From Auriscalpium vulgare (lineage: Eukaryota; Basidiomycota; Agaricomycetes; Russulales; Auriscalpiaceae), in assembly GCA_019915015.1 (NCBI GenBank), contig JAHBBC010000012.1, positions 1,302,001 through 1,366,000 of the forward strand: 64,000 nt of DNA, in the 5' to 3' direction. Of this stretch, positions 45,477-57,290 are shown piece after piece. The notes beneath the pieces were generated by a model that saw only the letters and a program-made list of their open reading frames with translations, made no database searches and had not been told where the DNA came from. A program made the position numbers and the translations under genes. Within the stretch, counting starts at the first letter, position 1. Each line of letters begins with the position of its first letter.

Positions 45477-46345
45477 GGCGGCAGATGCAGTGCGAGTCGT
45501 CGTCTTCTTGTATAGACTTACACTTGCCACTGCTTGGGCCAATTGTATCGATAGCTCGACATGCAGTGACTTATCCCACCGAAGATGGAGCATATGGTGA
45601 CATTGTGCGCCTTTGGGCGCGCTCTACCGGTGGGACTTATAAGGTGTTTTTGAGCCGTCTGCAGCCCTGTTCAACTTGAACATCGCAGACGCGGCCGGAG
45701 GAGGCACCAAGGAGGCACCGCCGCACTGGATGCTGTGAAATTGGGGGACGCGGGTCAGCAGTCGTTTGAACTGCTTCAGTGACATCAGAAAACGCCGCTG
45801 TTCAAGAACATCACAGACGCTGTCGTTAAGTTCAGACACTTCTGACGGTGGATGAAGAGCGATCGTCGTGAGGAGGTGCAGAGGAAGTCGTCGTCTCCTT
45901 GTATTGACTTGAGGCCAGTTGTATCGATAGCTAGATATGCAGTGTATTTTCCAACACGTACTTTTCTTCTGCAGTTTTTCATCCGAAGGTCGCACATATC
46001 GTGACATTGCGCGACTTTCGGCGCGCTCTACGTACCGGGTGGGACTTCGAAGACTTTTGAAAGCTTAAGCCGGAGAAGATGTGGGATGTCACCGAACTAA
46101 AGACGCGCGGCGCAGCGTAGCCAGCGGTCTACGAAAAGAAAGGTGCTGGCTCGCTGCGCGTTACACAACGCGCGACCACAGGTACTGGGCCAGGAATGTG
46201 CGTGCGTCCAGTTGGAATAGCGATCGTCGTGAGGCGGCAGAGGTGCAGTGGAAGGCGTCGTCTTCTTCACGAAACTGCAGGATATGGTGACATTGCGCGA
46301 CTCTCGGGGCGCTCTCCCGGGTGGGACTTCGCAGGCTGCTATGTT
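45461..46345 (+). repeat. Three degenerate tandem copies of the CFD1 relic 3' end and flank
   Basis: Units begin with GAGCGATCGTCGTGAGG-like sequence at about 45461, 45855 and 46217 and share further blocks: a TTGTATCGATAGCT piece (units 1 and 2), GTGACATTG(T/C)GCG, GCGCTCT and GGTGGGACTT. Before unit 2, 45655-45830 repeats the CFD1 C-terminal coding part (GQ(R/Q)SFELLQ, LFKNI.DAVV). Spacing and identity are irregular, so these are old, decayed duplications. Confidence 0.75.
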
Positions 46346-47008
46346 TCTGAAAGCCAAAGGCGGAGAAGTACGTGAACGTGAATGTATTCGAGTCGGATGT
46401 GGAATGTCTTCGAGTCGGAACCCCGCATGGAAGACGCGAAGGACACGCAAAATTTTCTCAGCCGCCGGAATAACGTCCGGATTGATAACGCGGTGGAGCG
46501 AGTCGTACACGCACTGGAGCGGTATGTACAGCTACTGGACGGGCGTTGTGCACCCTCCAGCTGGGGACGGCCTCGACCATGCGGGTGTACGTAGGGAGGC
46601 AGCACGCGGCGGGGCATGCGTCGGGAGAGGACATCGGTCTGCCTGCGAGGGCGCGTAATGGGACGCTTCCAAGACGTACGGGCGACAGGGCAGAGGCGCG
46701 GGGGCGGTATCAGAAGATATTGGGGGGGCAGGCGCGTGTGTAGGGCGGGGACGAGGACGAGAACGGGAGGGCTGATCCGGTCCGGCGTCACGCGTCGGTG
46801 GCCCTCGGCCTCGTTGCAGCGCGTCCTTGCCGAGAATGTCAACCGCTGCGATGCATGTTCGACTCGTTCGACTTTTCCTCTTGACCGCCCTCGGCCCCTT
46901 TCCGTATCATGGCCACCCTTGTCTGACACCAACGCCACTCCCGCCTTCCGCTGCTGCTTCCCTGCTCTCTGTACCACTACTTATACCCCCACGATCAACA
47001 CGCCCGCC
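46346..47008. other. Intergenic, no gene recognised
   Basis: Overlapping frames on both strands (for example minus 46339-46977) lack motifs. Bases just before 47009 are pyrimidine-rich, as expected for a 5' leader. Confidence 0.45.
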
Positions 47009-48596
47009 ATGTCGCTCTCCGTGGCGCCCACCCCCGACGCCATGTCCCCCATCGCTGAAGGTGCCGTCCCCTTGTCGGGTCCCGCGCGTCTGCATCTGTC
47101 TCACATGCCCTCATAGAATATCCGCCCGATTCACCCTCCACGTCAACAGCACGCACACAAGGCGTCCGCCTCGGCAACAGCGACGCATCTCCGGACCCGT
47201 TCCGCCGCACCATCCGACGTCGCCGCAGCCGCCTCGAGCAGTGGCTGGACGACCAGTATCCCGGCCAGACCCAGTCGTCAGCGCAGGGATCCGCGAAACC
47301 CGATCGCGAATCCAACAACGCGTACGCGTACCTCGCGTACCCAGCACTGCGTCGGCCACGTTCACCGTCCCTAGCCAGCGAGCGGGCATCGACGATCGAG
47401 TCGTTCGTCCTCGTGGACTCGGATAGCCGGGACGGGGAGGACGACCACGATGTCTTTGAGGTGTGTTGTTCGGCACACGTGACCGTATACGACGTACCGC
47501 AACTGACGCATTTCGCACTCAGTCCCGCCTTGCCTCGCCACCCCGGCATGCAGTGCCACACGATGCACCCTCCTCTCGCCCGTACTCCGCCTTATTTACC
47601 CCCCCGGCGTCCCTCCGCGCCTTCCATCTCTCCCTCTCCCCCGCACGCCGCACTTCCACCGTCTCCTCCCGCAGCACCTCCTCCCCGCGCACGCCCCTCC
47701 ACACAGTCTTCAACCGCCAGTCCACCCAGGGCCACTCCCGCGGCCTCAGCGCAGCCTCCATGCCCGCCCAGCCCTCCACCCCCCAGACCCCGTCCTCGCC
47801 GCGATCCACCCGATCCTTCGGCACATGGAAGTTCAGGCGTCCCAGCGTCTTCGGCGCCTTCGCAGCGTCAGACGCCCCCGCTGATGAGCGCCGCACCCAC
47901 CTCTCACCTCCCCGGACCCATCTCTCGCCTCCCCGGCCGAGCTTCTCCTCTTCACACACCTTCTCCTCGGGCACGACGGGCACCTCCACGGAGCTCTCGA
48001 CGCCTCACAAGAGCCCCACTTCCATCCGGCTCCCTTCGCCCGCGCTGCAGCCGCGGACCGCGTCTTCGTCGCTCTGGTCCCTTCCCAGCGATGCATCACA
48101 CATGCACGATCCTCCCGATTCAGATGTCACGGTGTCCATGAAGCCCGGCACCATCCGGCTGCCCTTTTCTCTCAAGGCCCATGGAAACACCATCCCGACG
48201 CTTCGCCATGTCCCGAGTATGCTCCCCGTCCCAAGGGATAAACGCAAGAAGAGACTCGTCGTAAGCGGCATCGCGGTCGGCGATGACCGGCGATACGCTG
48301 GCGTGAAGCAGTGGTGCGAGGTACGGTCTCATATATCTGCCTTGTGTGCCGCTTCGACGTCTCATTGCGCGCTAGTCTTTTGGCGAAGTGAACACGATCA
48401 CGCGCATGCCCAACGGCGACCTGCATGTCGATTTTCGCAAGGCGGAGGTGGCTGACACTGTGCGTATCTTTGTTCTGCGCCACTCCTCGCAGCCAACACG
48501 AGCCGTTCATCTCAGGTGTGCCGAATCAACGCGCGCGTCCATATCTCCCGTGTGGGCAGTGTATCGTTATCCTGGTACACGGGCAAGAAGCCGTAG
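47009..48596 (+). CDS. Agaricomycete protein with a C-terminal RRM-like domain, unknown function
   Basis: Exons 47009-47060, 47117-47460, 47523-48320, 48376-48459 and 48516-48596 join in phase to 452 residues. Start MSLSVAPTPDAMSPIAE. An N-terminal segment has FRRTIRRRRSRLEQWLDDQY, and the middle (about 135-330) is Ser/Pro/Thr-rich and disordered. The C-terminal 100 residues look folded: KRLVVSGIAVGDDRRYAGVK, QWCESFGEVNTITRMPNGDL, HVDFRKAEVADTVCRINARV, SVSLSWYTGKKP. That pattern of strand, helix, SFGEV and VDF resembles an RRM with RNP-like strands, so RNA binding is inferred. I know similar proteins only from mushroom-forming fungi. Confidence 0.75.
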
Positions 48597-49238
48597 ACGC
48601 AGCCGCTCTTGTCTATCGTAAGTTGGCATCATGTCCCCTTCAGTTTTTTCTGCCGCTCACGATAGGCGCGCAGTTATTGTCAAGTTATACCTGCGGACTC
48701 TGTATCTTTGGAGTGCACGATTTTTTCACGAACTGACTATGCCCTTTATGACCTGTATGCCCGACGGGTAAGCGACCCTGCGCGCCCGTTTCGTCTTGGC
48801 CGTACACGCGCTGTGCCACAGCCCCCCCACATGCCCACCTCTGTACCTCATATCCGTACCTCACGCACGCCGCTGATCGCATACTGATACATCACCTCGT
48901 AATTCCGTTCGCATTCTCTGTACATTCGTCGCATCCACATCTGCACCGTGCTGATACCCGAGCCCCATACCACATCTTGCTCACCACGCCAGGGTCCTTC
49001 GACAGTTCTATTCCGTGTATTACCTGTTGACATTCTCGTGTCCCGTACGAATATGCATGCGCTATACAACGTTTTCGATGAATGGCCCGGTGTGGCGGCG
49101 CGCGCGATCTCGGTGACGTCGGGCAGAGCGGAATCTGATTCGTTGCCCTCTGCGGCAAGATCTCAGTCTCAGACTCACTCCCACTGCACGTAAGTCCTTT
49201 CCCCGTCGCCATGTCTCCCCTCCCTTCCCTCCTTTATC
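48597..49238. other. Intergenic, no gene recognised
   Basis: 642 bp with short frames only. It should contain the 3' UTR of the RRM-like gene and the lipase promoter. Confidence 0.5.
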
Positions 49239-50867
49239 ATGTCTGGCCCCAGCGATACCACATCTAAACTCCTCCCAGCGACTCTCGGCGAGCCCGCACC
49301 ACTCGTGATCGTAGAAGGCTTCCTGGGCGGCGTCGGAGAGACGGTATGGGGCCACTTCCAGCACTATCTGAACGCCGAAGACGAAGCAGCTGGCTTCAGG
49401 CGGCGACGGGTCATATTCGCCAAGTGCGTCCTGTGCTTTGACGTCGGGGAGTCGAATCAATGCTGATCTGGCACCAGCGTCGGCCCAGTGAGCTCGCTGC
49501 ACGACCGCGCGTGCGAGCTGTTCTACGCCTTGATGGGCGGGACGGGTGCGTGTTCAGCGTCTCTCCCGAGTTACCGGCGGTTTGAGCCTTGTCGCAGTTG
49601 ACTATGGCGCCGAGCACTCGACGTCTAACGAGCACGGGCGATACGGCCGCGCACACCCGCACGGCCTATACGAAGCGTGGTCCGTCACCCGGCCGCTGCA
49701 CTTCCTCGGGCACTCCGTGGTCAGCACCCCCGCCTATCCGCGCCAGCATCGTACTGACACGCCTCTCCCCCCAGGGCGGCTCGACGATCGTGAAGCTGCA
49801 GCACCTCATATCCTCGGGCTTCTTCGGGCGCACGCACCACCCCGACATGCTCCTCTCCCTCACATCCGGTACGCCCCCTCCCTCCCGCCCGATCTCACCC
49901 ACCCACCGCGCGGCGACAGTGTCCTCCCCGTTCCGCGGCACACAAATCGTGTACCCGCTCGGCGAGCACGAGACCGCCGCGCCCGCCGTGCGCGCGCTCT
50001 CCCTGGGCGCGGCGCTCGCGCAGTGCGTGTACGCCGCGGCGTACCTCGCGCCGTTCCTCGCGCGCGTCGTCGACGTGCGCGCGGAGGCGCGCGCGCTCTC
50101 GTTCCGCGAGGCGTCGCCCGCGGCAGCGTGGGCGTGCGGCTGGGCGAAGAGCCGCGACGCCGCGCCGTTCGACGTCACGTTCGAGGCCGCGGACGCGCGC
50201 GCGGCGGCGGGCGAGGGCCGCGTGCATGCGCGCACGTACTATCGCAGCTATGCGGCGTGCATGGTGCGTCTTCACCAGCGCTCAGTCGCGCACGTTCTGA
50301 TTGAGTTGGTGTATTAGACGGAGAAATGCGCAGAGGGGGAGACGCACCGCCCGTCGTGGAGGTCGCTGTGGTCGCTCCCGCTGCAGTACGGCGCCAGCCT
50401 CATAGGCTCGTATGATTTCTCCGTGCTCCGGCCGATACCCTCCTTCCTGTTTCCGCGCGCGGACGACAGTTCGACGATACCCCCGACGTCTCCGTCCCGA
50501 GAACGAGAACGTGAACGTGATCTAGAGTCCGATATACCGGCAGCCCGCCTCACAGAGGAGTACTGGGCGAATGACGGCGTCGTGCCCGTGTTCTCGCAGT
50601 GGCATCCGCTCGAGTGCAGGTTAGCTAGTCGGCGCTGAGATTGCTGTATGTCATTGACGCGGATGCCGCAGGTCCACGCGGTGCCACCACCATACGAAGA
50701 CGAGCGTAGAGAAGCAGGCGCCGCATCCGGGCGTCTGGCAGGTGCATTTGCTGGAGGACGCACACCATCTGTCGGTCATGCCTGTGTGGGTGGCAAGTCG
50801 GAGACAGAAGGAGTTCTGGGCGGATATAGGCGCGTGGCTGCGGGACATCGATCTGTTGACAACATAA
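49239..50867 (+). CDS. Lipase of the bacterial L1 / alpha-beta hydrolase type
   Basis: Exons 49239-49423, 49478-49545, 49598-49719, 49775-49868, 49920-50263, 50318-50619 and 50672-50867 join in phase to 436 residues. Motifs: PLVIVEGFLGG (oxyanion region), VGPVSSLHDRACELFYALMG, VDYGAEHSTSNEHGRYGR, nucleophile elbow GHSVGG split by an intron, SSPFRGTQIVYPLGE, NDGVVPVFSQWHPL (acid region) and EDAHHLSVMP with the likely catalytic His. The VDYG..H..GR pattern and the GHSxGG elbow match the thermostable Geobacillus/Staphylococcus L1 family, found also in fungi. There is no signal peptide, so it is probably intracellular. An Ala/Arg-rich insert around residues 170-245 is unusually GC-rich. Substrate not determinable. 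Confidence 0.87.
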
Positions 50868-51396
50868 TGTATCATCACTTGCATATATCAGACCTGCTTT
50901 ATCTTCCCATGGTACCTGGTTGGCGATATGATTTAGCTACAAGCCTCACCTCGTCTTTTCCAAAGTCACTTTCGCCTCGGAAGCAATATATCCGGCCGAC
51001 CGGCGCCAGCCGCCGCGGACCATGTGCATGAACCTCGCTCGCAACATGCGAGCGACGGCAATCAATAATTTATATGAGTAATAAATGAAGTACGTAGAAA
51101 GGAATGGGAGAGCGGATAGACCAGCCATACGTTTGACTACAGTAAATTGTAATATACCGGAGTGAATTCAATCGACAAAATAGTAAACAAACTTGAGATG
51201 TGATGTTGTTATAGGGGATTTTCCAGGTCGAAGGCAAATGGATGCATATAGAAAGTGCAGGGATGAAGGGAATACAGAGCAGAGCAGGATGAATGAATGA
51301 TACGATGGAGATGAATGATGAATATAGAAGAGACGAGATGACGAATGAAGGCAGGCAGGGGTATAATGGGAGATGACCGACGTGTCAAGCTCGCAT
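50868..51396. other. Intergenic between convergent lipase and RRM genes
   Basis: 529 bp, AT-richer than its surroundings; 3' ends of two convergent genes. Nothing else seen. Confidence 0.5.
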
Positions 51397-54300
51397 CTAG
51401 CTGGGAATTCCAGAATCCGACATGCTCCTGGCACCGATGGGATCGAAGAACGCAGGCGACGATGTGCTCTGCCGCAGAGGAGGGCGACTGGACGGGCTGT
51501 CCGACGAGCGATAGAAGTCGGATCCTCCCCCAGGCCGGCTCGAGATGTTGTACATGGAGACCGCGCCCGCATGGTTGCTCGCGCCAGCGAACGAGTTGGC
51601 CGGAGGCTGGCCGTGGGCACCCATGTTGTGCGCTGAAGGCACGTAGTCGCGACGAGGCTGGCGCCTGAAGTTTCCGTGGCCGCGCTGCGCGTTGTTGTAA
51701 CGGCCTGGGCCTGTGGTCCTTCCGTTCGTCCCGGCGCCGTTAGTACCGTTCGCGGCAGCATGAATTGGGCTGGGGTGCACGGCCGCAGGTTGCGAAGGCG
51801 CAGGCATGAGAGGAGCGGGGGTCGGATACCAGTAGCCGTGGTTCATGTAGCCTTGGCCAGGATAGTAATGAGGGTTGTACGCCACTGGCGTCGCGCCGCC
51901 AGACCCCGGCGCCGAGTAGAACGGAGGGTATAGAGAAGGATGCCATGGGCCAGAGACGGGCGTGGGAGCGCCGCGCTGTGCCTCCTCCGAATGCGCAGTG
52001 TTCGGATGGGGAGCATACTGACCGCCAGAGTCGTGTAGATGATTGTCCAGCGCTTCGGGGTGGTAGAGAGGCATCAAGCCCTGGTCTCCCTGCATGAACC
52101 CCAAGGGCACGAGCGGACGGTGCTGGCTGTCGACCTCAGACGCAGGACGCCCGGTTTGCTCTGACAGCGATCGAACCGGCGCCGCCATCGGGTAGGAGGG
52201 GTAAGAGTAGGCCTAACGATATTGTGAGTAGTCGACAAACATCAACATTTTTCCGCGACTGACCTGGTATACCGCAACCCCAGTGCCCTCTGAGAGCGAC
52301 TGCCCCACAGGTTGCGGAGCAGGATACACAGGTGGCCCAGTGGGCATCACGGGAGGGTACGGAGGGCCGTACCACTGAGGCCCAGGATAGTAAGCGCCGT
52401 TGGCCATAGGGTAAGATAGTCCTTGGACAGCGGCCGGATGATGGTGGGACGGATACAGAGGTACAGAGGCACCTTCGGGGGAAGGCTGAGTGGGATAAGT
52501 CTGAGGCAACGTCTCCACGTCCCGGACTTGGCCTTGAAGAGCATCCGGATGAAGGTGTGCACGCAAACTTTCACCATCAGGCCGCCGATGACGCCCATCC
52601 ACATATGTGAGTCTACCATGTATCATGGGCGTGCGCTCGTTCCCAGGTCTGCCGTTGGGGGTACGTGCGCCAAAACGACGGTGGTGCGAGTCGACGGTAC
52701 GCAATTGAACCCTTATTTCGCGACCATCGTGTATGCGGTTGTGCTGGAAGACGACAATAAGCTGAAATGCTCGCACAGCAGGAACGAAGGCACTCCTTAC
52801 CTGTTCCTGAATCGCTCGCATAGATGACTGAGGATTGGCGTAGGTGACAAACGCGAACGCGGACTTGTTGTAAGCTTCCAACGAGTCAGAAACACTCAAG
52901 CAACGGTATCAATGGGACTTACTGGGAGTAATGAGTTTAAGGTCGACGATCTCTCCATACTGCTCGAAGACTTCCGCCACCTTCTCCTCGGACCAGGCAG
53001 CGCTTCCATCCTTGTCAAGGCCGCCTACGAAGATCGTCGCCGGATCGACAGGTCGCCTGTCGCCTGGCCGAGAAGCTGGAAATTCTGTCGACCTGATGCC
53101 ATATTCTCCGTAGCGATGGCTATCGGATACATGGGACCTAACAGCGAAAGAGCCAGTCGGAGGGATAGGTAGTGTCAAGCTCCGATTAACGATGGGTGGC
53201 GGAAAGATGCCATTCTGAGGATCGTGCGACGAGTTTTCGGACTCCCCATTGTCCACTGGGTTGGTTGTTACGGCGCCCTCGCTGCGGGAGGGGATGTGGC
53301 GAGATATAACTCCTGGGGAAACGGACCTGGAAGACGACAGGTATTGAGCGACTCCGATTTTCCAAAGCACAATGAAAAGTGCGCGCACCTGTGCTCGTCC
53401 TCTTCCGTGCCTGGGAGCGGTTCATCGCCCCACGACTTCGAAAAAGTGTGCCCCGTTACGGACCCAAATCTGAGTACATCACTTGGCTCACTTGGCTCAG
53501 GTGCCTCGCTGATGTGGATGTGCGTAAGCTGAGACGAGGGAGAGTCTGCGATCGACGGAGTCCCGTTCGCCTCGCCGTTCGCGGAGGTTTGACGAGATGA
53601 AGGAGCGGATCCGACAGTGCCCGCCGCCGTGTCGACGTCGGCATCGACTGACGACGAATGAGTGGCGGTCCTCAGATGACTCGGCGCATATCCGGGATCC
53701 AAGTGTCCATCGCGCGAGAACCGGCGGTTGGGACTATTCCACGAGCTAAAGCCGGAAGAAGTCGTTTGCGTGCGATTCGGAGAAGGAGACCAGCTTGATC
53801 TGATATTCTGACCGCCCTGGTGGCGAGGAGGGAAGGGCGCACGGGCGTTGGCCCATGTCACCGTGAGATGATTCACCGTCCGAAGCGTCTGACATCTCAC
53901 GGTGAGCTGCTGCACACTGGTCAGGCGAATCCCCCGCTTACCTGATACGCCGTCACGCAGTCGTCGCGATGTTGCCACTTCACTTCCCAGCAGCCGCTGT
54001 CCATGCAATCTGACTTTGGTGCACTGTGATGTTCTGAGATGAAACATGTCAATATATGCACGCCCTTTTCCGAGGCAGTTGAACGTACCAGTATCGCTCG
54101 ACCGTGCCGAGTCTGAACGGCGAGCAAAGTGTTCAATGGGACCAAATGCGCTAAGCATGCGATGCATCGTCTAATCGGCAAGAGTGAGAAAAGACAGACT
54201 ACACGAGGCAGAACAGTCACTCACGTCGGCGTCATACAGCAAAGGTCTAAAGAGGATACCGGCCCCGCTCAGCGAATCGCCGCCATCCGCATCGCCGACA

Positions 54301-55174
54301 GAACGCTCCTGGGCCGCGTCCTCATTGAAGAGTGCGTCAACGACCCTTTTGGGGTACGCATATAGTCAGCCCAGGCTCATGAATTGCGAGATCAAACTGG
54401 ATTGTCACCTCGACCCGGTGAGACGCCTCAATCTCATCGCAGTCGCCGGTCGAAGCTGCGCAGCAGCTCCTACCGGGACGCTTTCCACGCCTACCTCGTC
54501 AATCGTCACGGTACCGGTAGGGGCTCTATGCACAATGAATCAGCGACTGCAGTGGCGTATTGGGGCATGGCCTACCGATACGATACTATTAACTGTCGCT
54601 GATCGCGGGCACGCTCGTACCGAAGACTGCGACCCATGAATGGCACAGGGCGTGCCTGGAAAGAGTTGATAATGTTGTCGGCGGCGTTGGCGTCCTATTA
54701 TCCGGTCGTCAGCGCGGAAGAGGGTAAGGCACATGCGCTATCTTACCGCGCAATAGACAAAGGCGCACTTGCAGGAGCCGTCTTTGGAGTCGAAGATCTT
54801 GTTCACCTTGACGCCGCCGGGCGCGTAAGCGGCGAGATGCTCAGAAAGTCGCTGGCTAAGCTCTGCGTGGTCGACGCCGGTAGGAAGGCTGTGCGGGAGA
54901 TCAGCTCTGAAGGGTGGGACGTGTGGCGGATGACCGACCTGCCGACGAAGAGATTGGCGTCCTTGTACACCCGCTCATCGTTCCCGGCCGTGTTAGCAGG
55001 GCTCTTGGAGATGACCGGGATGGTACCGGGGGCGACAGGTACGACGGCCAGGGCGGCGGACGCGTTGTGGGACGGGGACGACGCGTCTGACGAGGACGCG
55101 GAGGGCGAGGGAGTCGTGAGAGAATCAAAACGAGTGCCCCAGAGACGGGTTGGAGGCTGGCCTTTAGGCGGCAT
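51397..55174 (-). CDS. RNA-binding protein with three RRM domains
   Basis: Twelve exons in phase: 54939-55174, 54747-54888, 54576-54694, 54409-54525, 54225-54345, 54089-54170, 53942-54033, 53389-53888, 52923-53326, 52801-52874, 52264-52743, 51397-52212; 1,060 residues. Start MPPKGQPPTRLWGTRFDSLT. RRM1 (about 70-175): DANLFVGSLPTG, LSEHLAAYAPGGVKVNKIFD, GSCKCAFVYCADANAADNII. RRM2 (about 220-330): ILFRPLLYDADTMHRMLSAF, SGCWEVKWQHRDDCVTAY. RRM3 (about 600-690): ATIFVGGLDKDG, KVAEVFEQYGEIVDLKLITP, SAFAFVTYANPQSSMRAIQE. The C-terminal third is rich in Pro, Tyr, Gly and Ser, like phase-separating RNA-binding proteins. This resembles fungal Csx1/Nam8-type post-transcriptional regulators; exact orthology is open. 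RRM2 aromatic positions are degenerate. Confidence 0.85.
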
Positions 55175-56125
55175 GGAATAGTAAAGAGGGGAGGTAGACA
55201 GACGGGGCGAGGAGGAGGAGGAGATGATGATGGAGGAAGCCAAGAGGAGGAAACGGGCAGCAAAATGGGCGGAGACAAGGAAGTGGGAAGGGGTGGCACT
55301 GGCCGTGGCTGGGGCGTGCGGATTAGGAAGTGGACGGGCCGAAAGGCTCGAGAAGGTGATGGGAAGAGGGTTGGTCGGGTGCCAGAATATACCTGCATTT
55401 GTGAGTCGAGTGGAGAACGGTGCGGCTGCGATACCCAACGACGATCGCCAGCCGCCCATTCCGGCGTGCTTCTCGGTGACGCGGTGCTTCGACCGACGTC
55501 AGGCTCCGAATTTGAAGGCGAGCCGGCCAGAATGCATCCCCGAAAGCTGCCCCTCTTGCCACATCGAGCCCCGGAAGATCCTGTCCGCGCCCCAGGCCAG
55601 CAGCCCGCCTGTCGTACCACGGATAAGCTCCCTCCCCAGTCACTCCGGTGGGAACTCTCACACAGCATCTTGTCCTCGAGGTTTTCATCTCCACACCGCG
55701 CGCGACCAGCAGCAAGGACAGCGAGCAGCTAGGCCGGGAGGGTCGACGCGTTCATTGATCCTCGATACGATCCTCTTGCGACGTAACGCCAGCTGCGACG
55801 GACAGCGGCGCGATCTCTTCTTCACCAGACCAAGATGTTTCCAGAAATCACGGACAAGGTCAGTGGCGCATGGTCACCGTCCCGCGCATCCTCGAGTCTT
55901 CCATACCTTTCACGGCCTGCGAGACCGCAATCAAAGTCATATCGTTCCAACGGAAGTTCGAGAGAGATGGTGCTCCGTGGCGGCGGCGCGTTCATTCATT
56001 CAGTCACGCGACCGCGTGACAAGCGTGACACGGGATTCTCTGCCATCTGCCTCCGAGTCCTCCAGCCGCTGCCGTTGTCCATCCCCCAGTCTTGACATTT
56101 TCTTTCCACCCGAATCTTTACGATC
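55175..56125. other. Long divergent intergenic region between the RRM gene and RPB6
   Basis: 951 bp. A long plus-strand frame (about 55224-56120) runs through it but has no motif and unlikely composition. I regard it as 5' leaders and promoters of the two flanking genes. Confidence 0.5.
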
Positions 56126-56750
56126 ATGTCGGACGATGGATACGGCGGTGGCGGCGGTGGCGGCGACGACTTCGATTACGAGGGAGGCGGCTACAACGAC
56201 GGGGCCTTCGTACGTCCATTATCCCTCCGCGCCCCGCTGCGTCCATCTCACCTGTCCCCAGGACGAGAGCTACGACCTGCTCGCAGGAGGGCAGGAAGGC
56301 TTGGAGGGAGAGGCGGCGGACGGCGAGGTGCCATTGAACGGTGGCGAGGACATCAACGGCGCGGACCACGACCAGGAGATGCTCAACGGCGACGCGTCGC
56401 AGGCGGAGCCCGCAGCGCCGCCCGGCGGCCTCACGGGCGAACGACAACCCAACAAGGTCCGCGTCACGACGCCCTACCTCACAAAATACGAGCGCGCACG
56501 CATACTCGGGACGCGCGCGCTGCAGATCAGGTGCGTCTTTTCCGCCTCCCCAGCATCCACTGTCTGCCCGCTTGACGCGCCGTGCCGCAGCATGAACGCG
56601 CCCATCCTCGTCCCATTAGACGGCGAAACCGATGCGCTCCAGATCGCCATCAAGGAGCTCTCGCAGCGCAAAATTCCGTTGGTCATCCGACGCTACCTCC
56701 CCGACGGCAGTTTCGAGGACTGGAGCGTGTCGGAGCTCATCAGCGACTAG
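56126..56750 (+). CDS. RPB6: RNA polymerases I, II and III subunit RPB6 (ABC23)
   Basis: Shared subunit at the base of the clamp of all three nuclear RNA polymerases. Exons 56126-56209, 56262-56530 and 56591-56750 join in phase to 170 residues. An acidic Gly-rich N-terminus ([20 protein letters not shown]) is followed by the conserved C-terminal half: [77 protein letters not shown]. The intron before MNAPILV is in phase. Nothing unusual. Confidence 0.97.
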
Positions 56751-57290
56751 GCGGTGTGTTTCTACATCCATGTACACGCGCCCGTGCGTTATCTTGTACT
56801 TACGTTCTATTGCTTTGCCGCTGTGTCCCTTTTTGCTTTGGGGTGCAGATGTTGTTTGTTTTCATTGGGGGCGCGCGCGCGCACCGTTGGGATCCTACAC
56901 ACCCGCCTCGTATGGTTATGGTACGCACTTGGTCGCCCATACGTGCAATCGCTGCTGGCCTCTGGATTAGTGCAGCCGCTGCTGACCCGTGCCAGTCAGC
57001 GCAAAAGTATGCAGAAGTGCGCGGACATTCGCGCGATATCGACTCATTATTGTATCGTTTGCCCTATGAATAGACATACCTAATGTCTTCCCCATGCTCA
57101 AGATCGTGTACGCCAGATTCACTGCCTCCACGAGGTTCCACCGACGCCATTTGACCATGAGCTGTCACTTACGTTGTCCCCCGAGCTCCTCCCGAGCGCA
57201 TTATATGCGCAATTGGATGACAAGGAAATCCCATCAACAGAATATACATTACAGCAATAATTTACGCTACGTCCGTGCAAATGCAAAAGT
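56751..57290. other. Intergenic between convergent RPB6 and sirtuin genes
   Basis: 540 bp of 3' flanks with a short GC dinucleotide run near 56870. No gene seen. Confidence 0.5.

Noticed and set aside
45655..46345. CRISPR-like or satellite array
   Set aside because: Units are unequal, diverged and derive from the CFD1 3' end; there is no regular repeat-spacer structure.
54636..55181. 181-codon plus-strand frame over the start of the RRM gene
   Set aside because: The minus strand here encodes RRM1 with conserved motifs and correct splicing, so this frame is its shadow.
55224..56750. 508-codon plus-strand frame reaching into RPB6
   Set aside because: It shares only the last part with RPB6, retains RPB6 introns and has unlikely composition upstream. 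The RPB6 start at 56126 matches the family.
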